Source: Hibiscus mutabilis (Eukaryota; Streptophyta; Magnoliopsida; Malvales; Malvaceae). From it: a DNA stretch of 64,000 nucleotides. Location: NCBI GenBank assembly GCA_019671005.1, contig CM033752.1, positions 13,578,001 to 13,642,000 of the forward strand, read 5' to 3'. Under the pieces are notes generated by a model. That model was given only the letters and a program-made list of their open reading frames with translations, searched no databases and had not been told where the DNA came from. The translations under genes were made by a program, and so were the position numbers. Positions 1 through 10,975 of this stretch are shown here, in pieces. Positions within the stretch are counted from its first letter, which is position 1, and the number at the start of each line of letters is the position of its first letter.

Positions 1-211
1 TGCACCATTTACATGAAATTCTGGGTATATCCCTGAATCCACATAAGATGAGACAACATGAACATTCTTGCCTACTAATCAATTAATGAATTTCTATATC
101 CGAGAAATTTAAGCAATGTAATTTTACATTATGTTCACATCTTTTATCGTTACACTGACTACAAAAAGAACATGTATAAAGAGTGTGTGTTATTTTAATT
201 TTAAAGAAAGA
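1..211. other. LINE 3' flank, no gene seen
   Basis: AT-rich sequence left of the LINE RNase H remnant. If the LINE reads on the minus strand, this is where its 3' end would lie. I see no open frame, tail or target duplication. Confidence 0.3.
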
Positions 212-578
212 TCACATATATGTATTCATGAGCTCTGAATCGTCAAGTACATATTGTCCAAGAAATGGACATTTCAAATCAAAATAATAAAGTGAAGGAC
301 GGGTGAATGCACATTTAACTAATTCATGAGCAATCACATTGGCATTTTGCCTAACAAATTTGATTTGTATATAGCCATTATGTGCAAATTTTGTCATGGC
401 TTCTTAAAGATAAAGGCCAACTAAGGATAGATAATCTTGCAGATTGTATAATTTATTCACTATTGTAGTAATGTCACTCTCAACAATCACGTTCGACCAC
501 CTTTTCTTCATAGCCAGATGGATACCATAAAAAAAAGGTGTGTGCCTCAACTACTCCTAAATGGGTAACCTCTGACAA
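212..578 (-). pseudogene. LINE RNase H domain, C-terminal half (broken)
   Basis: Minus-strand translation gives the second half of a plant LINE-type RNase H domain (RVT_3-like). It contains GVVEAHTFFYGIHLAMKKRW, then NVIVESD with the acidic residue of the active-site region, and further on QIKFVRQNANVIAHELVK, the usual C-terminal helix. At least one stop and a frame change lie between these blocks (around 400-420), so it is dead. The first half of the domain is at 5992-6135. The two halves rejoin in frame once the hAT element between them and one copy of its target duplication are removed. The rest of the LINE (endonuclease, reverse transcriptase) is not in the window. Confidence 0.75.
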
Positions 579-3028
579 TAGGGACGAAGAATGTCTAAAA
601 TAGATATTTTATCTACTTAAAAATACTTTTTGAAAGCAATACCAAACACTTATTTTAAACCAAACAATGCAAAAACACTTTTTAAAATCACTTTCCCACC
701 GCATTTTTCAAAATCAATGTCAAATTGGCCCTAAAGCTCTTTGCAATATCTCTCTCGATGTTGATAAGCATGCAACTCTCAAAAAATTCATCATTCATTT
801 GTTGTGGAGTGTTGTCTTGATGGCAATCATTGCAGAAAAAGCTCTTTCAGCACTTGCTGTAGAAACTGGAAGAGTCAATAGAAGTTTTACCACACGAAAT
901 ATATGAGAATAAATGTTCATTTCCCTAGTATCCACCAACCATTGGCTTAGATCAGAGACTGACTATAATTTTTTTAGACTTGAATTCTAAGATAACTCCA
1001 CTTCATAATGACACAATTTTGTTATTAAGTCATCCATTTCAACTCAGTGATATCTTTTCGGATAAAACTTATTCACAAGATTACAAATGTTTTCAACCTT
1101 GAAAATTTTGTCAACATCTCTTAGCTCCAAAGCACAACTAAGAGTTAATAACTCCAACGATTTCTCATTAAATCTATTGCTTAACTCTTTTAGTTGAACA
1201 TCAACTCCAGCATAAAAAAATATCTACTCGATAATGATGTTCAACTGTAAAATGATTTTGTTGATGACGAGCATGCCTCCTCTTTCTCTATAAATATAAC
1301 ACTTATCCGGGATGTCTATGTTGCGACTTTCACAAAATGAGGTAATCTCTATGGAAAGAGTATTCCATCCATCATCTTTAAATTTCTACAAAAGTATCTT
1401 TGAACTCTCAACAAGATACAATAAATTCAAAATATCCTAAGATTTTTGTTGCAAGGATTGAGAAAGTAAACTGTTGATTTCTAATATTCTCTTCATAAGA
1501 TGTAAAATGAAGACAAAATCAAAGGAAGTCAAAATCTCTAGAGCTGTCGTCGCTTCTCCATGTTCAAAAGATGTACTTCATTTATCAATGAGTTTATATA
1601 GAACAACACATGTGGCACTGTACATTTTTATCAAGATTGAAATTGATCTCAAGTAAGAACCCCATTGCGTATCACCTGCCCTCTGCAAATTACTCGTTTG
1701 ATTCAAACAAGTTCCAATTTTAAGTTCTTCTTCTTCAATTAAATAATTTACCTCATCAAAATAAGCATTTTTTAGTTCATCGACACGTTTTATATGAAGA
1801 AATAACAACATTGATAATAAATGATAATTTAGAGAAAAATTGATAAATAGGTATAAGCACTTTCGTTGTAGCTACTAGTGCCAACTATAAACAATGTACA
1901 AAACAAGCACATAGTAAGCAAAATGACACTCATTGCTAACTAAAGCTTGCAACCTATTCCATTTTCCCACCATATTGCTTGCATTTTCATAACCTTGGCC
2001 TCATATGTTCTTTATGTCAAGGCAATAATGAGAAAGAACGAAAAATATTTTATCTTTCAAAGTAACTACTGAAGTATTAGGAACATGAATAATGCTAAAA
2101 AAGTGTTCCTTCACTAGATTGAGTGTAACAACTCGTATTTCAGAATTCAAAGGTCGGTTTAACCCGAAGCACAGATTTTATGCTTGGCCTGAGAATTGGG
2201 CCTTCAGAAGCCCTTGTTGGCTCATTTTTGGGTTGTTGGGTTTAGGCTTTGGTTGGGTAATGAGTTAGGAGGATGATGGAGGGGTAAAGAGGTAAATACC
2301 TCTTTTTGAAATGAGGATGAGAGGAGTTTCTTTATTTCTCTACAAAAAAGCCTTGGAGTGAGATCATCTTGTCTCTTGGCTTCTCTTCATCCCTACTCAT
2401 CTCTCTCCCAATAACCAAAGTCTAAAGGTGGAACCTTTGTGTTTTAGAGGGTGAATCTTGAATTTTGGGTATAAGATAAGTTGTTCAGCATTCAAGAATC
2501 TACATTTTGAGGTAAGATTCATCAAGTTTGGTGGAGGTTGGTAATGGTGGGTTTAGTAGAGGTTTTGGAGAAAAATAGGTTAAGGGTATTTTTAATCTCA
2601 TTTTTAGCCCCAATAGTAAGTTTTCGTTGGTTTATCCTCTTTTGCAAAGTTGTAACTCATTTTACAACTTCTTATATAGTGAAAGAAGTAGGAGAACAAT
2701 CCAATAAGCTTGGGAAGAAGAAGACTTAAGGAGCTTGGGTCCAGCTTAAATCAAGGTTAGTACACTACTAACTCCTTGGTTTCATGCACATCCTAAGGAT
2801 GATGCCTTGTTTGCTTAAGTTGATATGTATGGTTGTTTTGGGTGTTAAATGCTTGAGATTCTCTTTAATGGTGAAACTCGGATTAAACATTAATAACATG
2901 TAAAAATTGTAGTAAACCACCTTGAACGCTCCCATAAGATGTAGGATCGAGTTATGGGGTTAATGTTTGAGTTTTAAGGGCTTGGAAAGTGATTTCTCGA
3001 GCCTAAGAAGCCATTTCTGGCTTCAGTA

Positions 3029-3232
3029 TTGGTGCGCAGAGAGGCAGCACCGGTACGATGTTCAACCTATACCGGTACGCCTTGTATAGAGGTATCATAT
3101 GAGTTAACTTGTACTGGTACGTACAAGGCAAATAAAATTCCAGTGAGCTCATTTCATATCGATACGTATGCGTGTACTAGTACCCCAAGTGGTACCGTAT
3201 CGATACGTATGGACAGTATCGGTACCCACTAG
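3029..3232. repeat. GTAYCGRTAC-type palindrome block in solo LTR 1
   Basis: About seven degenerate copies of a CpG-centred palindrome (such as ACCGGTACG, ATCGATACG, ATCGGTACC) lie within 200 bp of otherwise CpG-poor DNA. Similar blocks occur in several other LTRs of the window. It is not coding: the open frame here comes from the repeat composition. Confidence 0.75.
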
Positions 3233-3539
3233 GCAATTTGCCCGAAAAATATATTTTGATTTCGAGGGGCTTATAATTTGAGGATTAAGGCCTAATGAGC
3301 TTCTAATGTGGTATAATAATTGGTAAAACTGAGAAACTGATATTTAAACCTCATATACGAGCATAATGAGCAATAACTTGGTAAATGTTGTGACTTGTTT
3401 GTAATAGCAACCATAGCTGGATCGTGTGTTGTTTCGTGCCAAGTAAGGGCACTTGTATTGTTGAGACACATTGGTTAATGAGATCTAGATAACTAGTGAG
3501 AGAAAGAGTGTATTGTAACACCATGGATAGAGATTGTCA

Positions 3540-3750
3540 AATGTACATCCCCGAAGTTGTGTGGCACCGAGTGTCATTCGAAGATGCTCGACGGGAGATT
3601 CTGAGCATGAGTGTGCATTCTTGAAGATGTGTGTTATCGGGACTCACCCAAAGAGTGTACGTTCCCGAAGCTATGTGGCACTGGGCCTCACTCTGAGTGT
3701 ACGTTCCCAAGGATATGTGATACTAAGCCTTACTTCAAGTGTGTTGGTAT
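3540..3750. repeat. ~42-bp minisatellite in solo LTR 1
   Basis: Roughly four or five degenerate tandem units. The two clearest both start AGTGTACGTTCCC and are 42 bp apart (about 3653 and 3695). A decayed version in the other orientation lies at about 32660-32830 in copy 2. Confidence 0.65.
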
Positions 3751-5290
3751 AATGCTTATGTGCTGTGTGAGATTTATGTATCCTTGTTGTTTGCTATATG
3801 TTTAGGCGTCTAGAGGTAGTACTATATATATTGTTGTTTTTCCATATTATCATCATAGCTACATGCTCATATTTATGATTTGCATGAAGCATGGTTGAGT
3901 GGAAGTGTATCCACTAAGCTTCGTTAGCTCAACATTCGAAATTGTTGTTTTCGTTCACAAGTTAGTAGGTTGACGTGCATAGTTGGAGCATCATTAGTGT
4001 AGGACTTCAGCATCAACTTGTGTCTGAGTACAGTACTTAGATTATATTGGGCTATGTATTCATAGGACTCTATATTATATTGTAACTCTATTTTGGATTT
4101 CATATCGTGAGTCAAATGCTTTCTATTTGTACTTTAAATGGAGTTCTCATGCAATGTTTTTAAATACTTATTTATGTTGAAATATTTAAACTTGATGGAT
4201 TTTATGGAAATAAGTGTGTTTGGGCTAAACTAGGTTGAAAATTTTATGTTAATGGGCTGGGCTTGAGGCTCAAATATGACATCCGGATTGAGGGTGTTAC
4301 ACCGAGATTATCAACATATCGTAAAATAATAGCCATTTGTTGCTTGCTTTATGCATCCCCTGCTTCATCAATAATAATACAAAATTTTCTTCACCAGTTT
4401 CTTCTCGAATCGCTCTCTTTATCTTCTCTGCCAAAATATGTAAAATCTCTTTTTGTATCTCAGGTGAAGTGTAAGAAGCATTTTTGGACCATTTTCTAAT
4501 ACATCTTTTTCAACATCTTTGTTATAAGAGGCTAATTGTTTCACAAGTTCAAGAAAATTTCCTATATTAGATGAAGATTCACTCTCATTACAACCTATCA
4601 TCGATAGTCTTTGTAAAGCTAGTTAACACAATGTGTCTATAGAGGTTTGAAGTTTGAGCCTATTATTAGCAATTTGTAATGGTGTTTGCTTAGACAACAC
4701 TTGTGGCAAATTTCCAAACTGGTTAAGAAAATCCTTTAATTCTTATTTAGCTATTTTATGAGGTGAATTAGGTTCTAACCCCACATGCATCTTAAAATGA
4801 CACCATTTTTCATTTACTTTCTTCCAATTCCGAAACCTATCTACAGTGAAAGACTTATGTTATGGATTACTATCTGGCTTGCTAAAAAGAAAGCAAGTAA
4901 AACAAAAGACAACATATTTTTCAAGAGAATATTCTAATCATGAAAGAAAATTTATATACTAGAAAGCTTGAAGTCGACGAGGGTGAGAAACATGTCCAGA
5001 TTTGTTGAACTCAGAGAGTACTAGTTGATATGGACCTTCAGGAATATAAGCTCTCTGAATTGCATTTCTTTCATGTTCAGAAGGATATTCTGATATTTGC
5101 TTGCGTTTTCTAGAATCTAGCTCTAAGTAATTACAGTTAGTACTCGGTTCCTGGTTTCTAGCTATCTTTCAAGGTCTATCTTCATGGGGCGAAACATCAA
5201 CATGTGTATCAGTTAAAGGTCCAATTGTTGTATTTTTTTAAATATGACCATTTTTTCTCTTAAAAAGCTCAATAATTGTTGGATTTTCCC

Positions 5291-5803
5291 CATAACAAGT
5301 TGTAATTATATAATAAGTTATTGTATGTTTGTATAAAAAAATATCTTTCGCAAATATAATACTAATTCTTAAATATTTATTTTGAAAAGACTAATTATAT
5401 TCTTTATATGAATAAGAAATTACAAAACTATATTCTACATATATAGAAAATTGAAATTATGAATTAAGAGTGCGTAATAGATTAATTCATTAACATAATA
5501 AAAACTAAACTTAGAAATCAACATTCAACTTAACAATAATTCTCTAATAATTTAAGAATTAGATTTATGATTTTGTTTTCTTAATTTAACTTAAGCAATA
5601 GTTAAAATGACTAAACTAGTACTAAAATTAAAATATAAGATCAAACAACTCAAATTAAAAGAAATAATAAATATAATATTATTTAATTGCTTACCTTACT
5701 CAAGCCTCGACATATGTTTAATTTTTCTAGAAGAATAAAGGCTAGAGCTGAAAGAATAATTCAAAATTTCTATTCTAATTTTTTATCTTAAAAATGGTAG
5801 TTG

Positions 5804-5806
<3 letters not shown>
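5291..5806. other. hAT 5' subterminal region, no gene seen
   Basis: Very AT-rich DNA between the N-terminus of the hAT transposase pseudogene and the AT microsatellite. I see no coding signal. It lies within the transposon, so it is its 5' non-coding end. Confidence 0.5.

Positions 5807-5842
<36 letters not shown>
5807..5842. repeat. (TA)n microsatellite
   Basis: About 18 uninterrupted TA units followed by a short ACACACA run, inside the non-coding end of the hAT element. Confidence 0.95.
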
Positions 5843-5849
<7 letters not shown>

Positions 5850-5991
5850 GATGTTGAATGTTTCTACTCCTAGCTAGGGTTAAAATAGTTTACAACAGGG
5901 GCCCATGTATATAAGGATTCCTAATCATAGTGGAAAGTAAATTTTTCAGTAGGGGTCGGGCCCTTTAGGCCTCAACAACCCTCCATCCCTG

Positions 5992-6135
5992 CCTGACATA
6001 TGTCAAATATGACCCACAACCACCGAACCATGGTTTTCCTTGACCACCACCCTTACAACAGCACCTACTGAACCACTCAAACATGTACCATCAACATTAA
6101 TTTTAATAAAATTCGATTATGGACACAACTAAATA
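5992..6135 (-). pseudogene. LINE RNase H domain, N-terminal half
   Basis: The minus strand reads SNFIKINVDGTCLSGSVGAV followed by a stop, then HMS. The block IKINVDG with its aspartate is the first catalytic strand of the LINE-type RNase H domain. The frame continues into 212-578 across the hAT insertion (HMS joining EVTHLGVVEAH). The domain ends upstream near 6130; the remaining 85 bp before the next LTR show no further homology. Confidence 0.7.
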
Positions 6136-6810
6136 TCAATATAAGTGGAGCCGACTACATTACAAGTGTCCACATGGTTATTATATGGTGTGTCATGTTA
6201 AATGTCTATAATAATTGATGTAACATCCTAAAATACGGGTTAGAAGAATTAGGTATATCAATTAGACCGGTTTAAGAATTAACAGGGAAATTGATTAAAT
6301 GATTAATTCTGAAAATTAATTTGATTTTAATAAATTATTTTTGATAAATTTGGCTATAGAAATAATTGGGGTTATTTAACGGTTAAGCTAAATAACAAGA
6401 TTTTATTCGAAAAGCTTTTAATAAAGTCGATTTGAGTTTTAATTGAATGGTGACTATTTTATAAATGACTTTGGTGACTAAATTAGAAAGGAAAACTAAG
6501 AATCCTTAAGGAGCAATTAAACCATTTTTGTGTTTTAATATCAATCTCTCTTATTTTCTCAAAACTTCCAACGGTTATTATTTTCCATGAAAGAATCGTT
6601 TTCCAAAATTTTCTCTCAACTTTCTTTCAATAATTGTTTGATTCAATCTCTTTTCTATTTCATTTTTCTCCAAAATGATTTTTAAACTCTAGCAGATCCG
6701 TCGATTTTGATTAGTTCATTTTTCTCCAAAATGAACATTAGAATTAATATATTGTTAATTTTAATTGTTTAATCCCGAAATTGATTTAATAGTTAATTTG
6801 GATTGGGTGT

Positions 6811-7897
6811 TGAAAGGCTTGTAGCACGCTCGAATCGATCTTCTAAATAACGTCAAGATGATTGAAAGTTGTTTCTTGATTGAATTGGCTAAATCGAAAA
6901 ATAATAGGCAATTTGCACGATGATTTAGAGCGGTTCGACTACCCAATCGAGTCTACATCTACTACCTTAGCACACCACTAAGGATTTTCCAATTCACTAA
7001 GAATTCTTCTCTTTTTCTAGTCTTAAGAGGAAACCTTTACAACCCTATCTTTTACTGGCTAAGATAGAACCACCCTAGTTTTTACGTAGGCTAAACTAGA
7101 ACCTCTCTCTTTTACAAGATAAAAAATGTAAACAATTAAACCTCACAAGGTGGATGTTTACACAATTGAGCTCACAAGAAAGAGTGAAAGGATATACAAT
7201 TGAAACACTCTCTAAACTATGTACAAGAGAAATGAAGAAATAAGAATTAGACTCATTCTCTTGATTATCTTGCTTGGATATGTTCTCTCACCATCTTCAA
7301 GTGTTCAAAGTCTTCTTTTATGGTGTGGAATAAGTTCCTAGCCATTCGAGACCATTGGGATTGGATTAGAGTCGTTGGAGACTGTTTTCATGCTAAATTT
7401 CCTTTTCTAGAGCTTTCGGTGTCAGTACGCGAGTGAGCGTATCAGTACGCTCCTTCTTATAGAAATAGCCGTTGAACTTTGACCAGCCTGCGCGTATCGT
7501 ATGCCTATTGGTGTATCGGTACGATCTGTCATGGAAATAGCCGTTGGGGTAGTTAAAACGTAGAGGTATTAGTACGCCTCTATGCGTATTGGTATGACCC
7601 CCTCCGTATAGGTACGACTAAGCCTGTACCAGCATGGGTTTTCGGTTCTAGAATTTTCCTGTAGTTGAAACCCTAACAGGTATCGATACAGTTGAAGCCG
7701 TATCAGTACGAGACTTAAGAAATCTCAGGTTTAGCTATTTAAAAACGTTTTGAAGCCTTCCAAAACCTTTTGAAAACACATGAAACATATTTTCAAGTTG
7801 TTTGAACTTAAAATCATTTTTGAAATCTTTTTAATTTAGTCTTTAATTTAGTCCAAAACTAATTGTCAATTATTATATCAAAAAAAATATCCTAACA
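6811..7897 (-). repeat. Copia 3' LTR
   Basis: The 1087-bp LTR closely matches 9391-10480 along its whole length. It contains a GTATCGGTACG palindrome block at about 7430-7710, which is in the 5' part (U3) of the LTR in sense orientation. Confidence 0.9.
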
Positions 7898-7912
7898 ATC
7901 TCCCCCTTTTGA
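7898..7912 (-). other. Copia polypurine tract
   Basis: On the minus strand, AAAGGGGGAGAT lies directly before the 3' LTR that starts TGTTAGG. This is the second-strand priming site of the element. Confidence 0.8.
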
Positions 7913-8429
7913 TATAGTAAAACTAACTTGAAAAATTGTTTTTGTGATTCTCACCCTTAGTAAAATAAATTTAGAATAAGAGAATATTTTATCAAAGTGT
8001 TAAAATCTCCCCCTTATTCATTTGAAAATTTAATTTTTCAAACATTTCTCCCCCTTTTTATATAAAAAATGATTCAAAATAAAGTTTGAAATGACATGAA
8101 GTACAATAACAATTGAGAGTTTAAAATTTTTTGACAAAATAAGAATTTTGTTTTAAAATTGGCTCCCTCTTTCTCAAAGCATTCCAAAAAATTGGCTCAA
8201 AAGCTCTACACTTAAAAGATATTGAATTTCATCATTAGATCAAATCAATTTAAAAGCTAATGAAATTCAATTATTCAAGTATTCAAATCAAAAGAATAGA
8301 TAACCAAATAAATAAAGAATTAGCATAGAGGTTACCCATCTTCTTCATTTGTATGACTAGAGCATTCTAAAATCTTTGCTATCATCATCATTGCTCCAAC
8401 ACACCTACAAAAGACATTTACTTCATTTT
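7913..8429. other. Copia interior 3' to gag, non-coding
   Basis: AT-rich interior between the gag remnant and the polypurine tract. No integrase, reverse transcriptase or RNase H motif can be found. This is where pol would be in a complete copia element. Confidence 0.6.
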
Positions 8430-9330
8430 TTATATCCAATTTGCTTTAGATCTATTTATATTCGTCACAATGTCTCTAGTTCCCTTAAGAACCCATACTT
8501 GCCTAATTTTATAAGACTTTCTATTTCTTATAAGACAAGTATTTATGGAATGATCATGATAATGACAATGTGAGCAATTTGTCATCATGGGATTAGATGA
8601 ATTATTAAAAATATTTTTTTCTTTTGTTAAGCTTTCAAGCTTAACTTTCAAATCAATAATTTCTTTTTCTAAAACTCCATTGCTTGTTTTTGAAAACTCT
8701 AAATCATTTTTCAAAATTTCATTTTGGTTTTCAAAATCCAACTTTGTTTTCAAAAGAAAAATCGTTTTCAAATTCAAGTTTAGAAATCATTTTCCTAAAT
8801 TTGGAATTCATGGTCTGAAATTCCAAAAGTAATTCATCTAATGCATCTTGTAACTCATCAAATGAATACGAATTTGGATCACTAGAGTTAGAAGATACCT
8901 TGGGCTCATTGAGAACCAAAACACCATCCACCTTAGGGATTGAGAGGATGTTTGCATAAGATGAAGCATCATCCTTCTTCTCTCATTTCTTGTTGCCATA
9001 GAGTTTCTCAAGCTTCTCCCATATTTCTTTGGCACTTTTGAATGTGGAGACCTCCTTGGAAACATCTTCATTGAGGCCACAAAGAATAGTGTGCATGGCC
9101 TTGGCATTTAGCTTTGCCTTCGTGTCATTTGCACTCCTTTGCTTTTTCTTCTTCTTATAGCTTCCAAGTATCCATCTTTAAAGATATCCCAAACCTTAAA
9201 ATCGAGAGATTTGATGAAATACTTCATGGCGTTGCTCTATTAGAAGTATGCTTCTCCTTCGAAGAGCAGAGGACACGAGATAGAGCGACCTTATTCAAAT
9301 CTTGCCATTTTCTTGAACGATGAACTTCGA
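8430..9330 (-). pseudogene. Copia gag polyprotein (broken)
   Basis: The minus strand encodes a UBN2-type copia gag in pieces. In order: a region with YFIKSLDFKVWDIF near 9220, NAKAMHTILCGLNEDVSKEV in an overlapping frame near 9100-9040, SFDELQDALDELLLEF at about 8870-8820, a charged coiled-coil-like stretch (KNDLEFSKTSNGVLEKEI), a zinc-knuckle remnant CSHCHYHDH near 8570, and a C-terminal VWVLKGTRDIVTN near 8480. The knuckle lacks the canonical CX2CX4HX4C spacing. Two or more frameshifts separate the blocks. Pol is absent downstream: the interior ends in a T-rich stretch (7913-8430) before the polypurine tract. A functional product is unlikely. Confidence 0.75.
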
Positions 9331-9371
9331 GCAAAAGATCTTTACTCGTGGATGTTAGTCTTTTGATGGAG

Positions 9372-9390
9372 ATGAGTCTCTGATACTAAT
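9372..9390 (-). other. Copia primer binding site
   Basis: Next to the 5' LTR, the minus strand reads ATTAGTATCAGAGACTCAT, which resembles the initiator methionine tRNA primer site TGGTATCAGAG. The first bases have drifted. Confidence 0.65.
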
Positions 9391-10480
9391 TGAAAAGCTT
9401 GTAGCACACTCGAATCGATCTTCTGAATAACTGTCAAGAGGGTTGAAAGTTGTTTCTTGATTGAATTGGCTAAACCAAAAAATAATAGACAATTTGCACG
9501 ATGATTTAGAGTGGTTTGACTACCCAACCGAGTCTACATCCACTACCTTAGCACACCACTAAGGATTTTCCAATTCACTATGAGTTATTCCCTTTTTTTC
9601 TTGGCTCAAGAGAAAACCTTTACAACCCTATCTTTTGTTGGCTAAGATAGAACCACCCTAGTTTTTACTTAGGCTAAACTAGAACCTCTCCCTTTTATAA
9701 GGTAAAAGATGTAAACAATTAAACCTCACAAGGTGGGTGTTTACACAATTGAGCTCACAAGAAAGAGTGAAAGGATATGCAATTGAAGCACTCTCTAAAC
9801 TATGTACAAGAGAAATGAAGAAATAAGAATTAGACTCAAATTCTCTTGATCATCTTGGTTGGATATGTTCTCTCACCATCTTCAAGTGTTCAAAGTCTTC
9901 TTTTATGGTATGGAATGAGTTCCCACCCGTTGGAGACTGTGGGGATTGGATTGGAGCCGTTGGAGACCGATTTCCATGCTAAATTTCCTTTTCTAGAGCT
10001 TTCAGTGTCAATACGTGAGTGTGTGTATCGGTACGCCCCTTCTTATAGAAATAGCCGTTGAGCTTTGATCAACCTGCGCATAATTGTACGCCATAGGCAT
10101 ATCGGTACGATCTGTCATTGAAATAGTCGTTGGGGTAGTTAAAACACAGGGGTATCGGTATGCCTCAATGTGTATCGGTATGACCCCCTACGTATCAGTA
10201 CGACTAAGCCTGTATCGGTACAGGTTTTCGGTTCTAGAATTTTCTTGTAGCTGACTCTAACAGGTATCGATACGGTTAAACCGTATTGGTACGAGACTTA
10301 AAAAATCTCAAGTTTAGTTATTTAAAAATGTTTTGAAGCCTTCCAAAACCTTTTAAAAACACATGAAACATATTTTCAAGTTGTTTGGACTTAAAATCAT
10401 TTTTTAAATCTTTTCAATTTAGTCCTCAATTTAGTCCAAAACTATTTTTCAATTATTATATCAAAACAAATATCCTAATA
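9391..10480 (-). repeat. Copia 5' LTR
   Basis: 1090-bp partner of 6811-7897. Its outer base pair is mutated (TATTAGG instead of TGTTAGG in sense orientation). The palindrome block is at about 10010-10290. Confidence 0.9.
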
Positions 10481-10975
10481 GGTGCTCTTGAGAATTTCGA
10501 TAAAATCATGTTTATATGGGTTATTGGATGTTGGTTATTGTTATAAGGAGTTAATTGATGATATTCTTGATAGATTTGGGTTAGAAATTGTGGAAGTTAA
10601 GTAGAATTAAGTTTTGGAATGTTAGGATTGAAGTTTTAGATGGTTTTTAGTTTTAGTAAGAGAATTCCTGTTTATGGGATCAACAATGAATAAGTTGTTG
10701 GGATTTTTGAAGTATATTTTGATGAGGAATTATTTTGTTGTTGAGTTGTAGAGTGTCTGGAATCAAATATGAAAGTCTAACAAGCGTTCAGACATTTTCG
10801 GCAATGCTCCATCATCGAAAAAAAGTATTTTGGTGAGTACAAATTGTGATTCACTTTCAAACAAGGTTTGAAATGTTATTTGAGAGTTTAATGAAAGCCT
10901 AGCAAGCTTTATTAAACTCGAAAGTAAGCGTTCCTAACTATACCTTAATTTTGGATCAAATCATACTATGATATT

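Larger units (their letters stand above)
2124..4301 (+). mobile_element. Solo LTR of a Tekay-like family, copy 1 (2.18 kb)
   Basis: Begins TGTAACAACTCG and ends GGGTGTTACA, with TTGAG (2119-2123) and CCGAG (4302-4306) as a 5-bp target duplication carrying two transitions. It sits inside the hAT transposase frame. A second copy in opposite orientation is at 32118-34286 with a perfect duplication, which confirms both ends. It has no coding region, primer site or polypurine tract inside, so solo LTR is the simplest reading; a non-autonomous element is possible. Strand is my guess from resemblance of the start to other Tekay-like LTR starts. Confidence 0.8.
720..5290 (-). pseudogene. TTF-type zinc finger hAT transposase, interrupted
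   Basis: Read on the minus strand, the recognisable order is as follows. A short N-terminal part with IIELFKRKNG lies near 5270. A TTF-type zinc finger region (YPSEHERNAIQRAYIPEGPY; later FCFTCFLFSKPDS) spans about 5080-4880. FTVDRFRNWKKVNEKW lies near 4830, and a DUF4371-like segment (SSSNIGNFLELVKQLASYN) at 4600-4510. LKDKIFFVLSHY and GQGYENASNMVGKWNRLQAL lie near 2060-1930, RAGDTQWGSYLRSISILIKM near 1670-1610, and the hAT C-terminal dimerisation motif STASAERAFSAM near 860-825. The frame is broken by many stops and by a solo LTR (2124-4301) between the codons for DNL and LVKEH. It is a non-functional copy of a common plant family. Confidence 0.85.
579..5991 (-). mobile_element. hAT transposon (TTF-type), decayed, with nested solo LTR
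   Basis: The left end begins TAGGGACGAAG and the right end, read from the other strand, begins CAGGGATGGAG, an imperfect terminal inverted repeat of hAT type. Flanks are TCTGACAA (571-578) and CCTGACAT (5992-5999), an 8-bp target duplication matching at 6 of 8 bases. Removing the element plus one flank restores the reading frame of the interrupted LINE RNase H domain, which fixes the borders independently. The element spans 5.4 kb, of which 2.18 kb is a later LTR insertion, so the original was about 3.2 kb. It carries a hAT transposase pseudogene on the minus strand. Confidence 0.85.
6811..10480 (-). mobile_element. Non-autonomous Ty1/copia element with gag only
   Basis: Two LTRs (6811-7897 and 9391-10480) flank a 1.49 kb interior. 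On the minus strand the LTR starts TGTTAGGATATT and ends AGCCTTTCA. A primer site abuts the right LTR and a polypurine tract abuts the left one, which sets the minus orientation. Flanks are GGTGT (6806-6810) and GGTGC (10481-10485), a 5-bp duplication with one transition. The interior codes only for gag; there is no room for integrase, reverse transcriptase or RNase H. It fits the plant TR-GAG class (terminal repeats plus gag), or is a deletion derivative. Confidence 0.85.

Noticed and set aside
3029..3232. Plus-strand open frame over the palindrome block
   Set aside because: It has no protein-like composition, and the frame follows from the repeated motif. Similar chance frames occur over the blocks at 31010-31250 and 36296-36511.
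6761..6946. A 61-codon minus-strand frame, repeated at 9342-9527, as a conserved small gene
   Set aside because: Both copies lie at the ends of the copia LTRs, so their likeness comes from LTR duplication.
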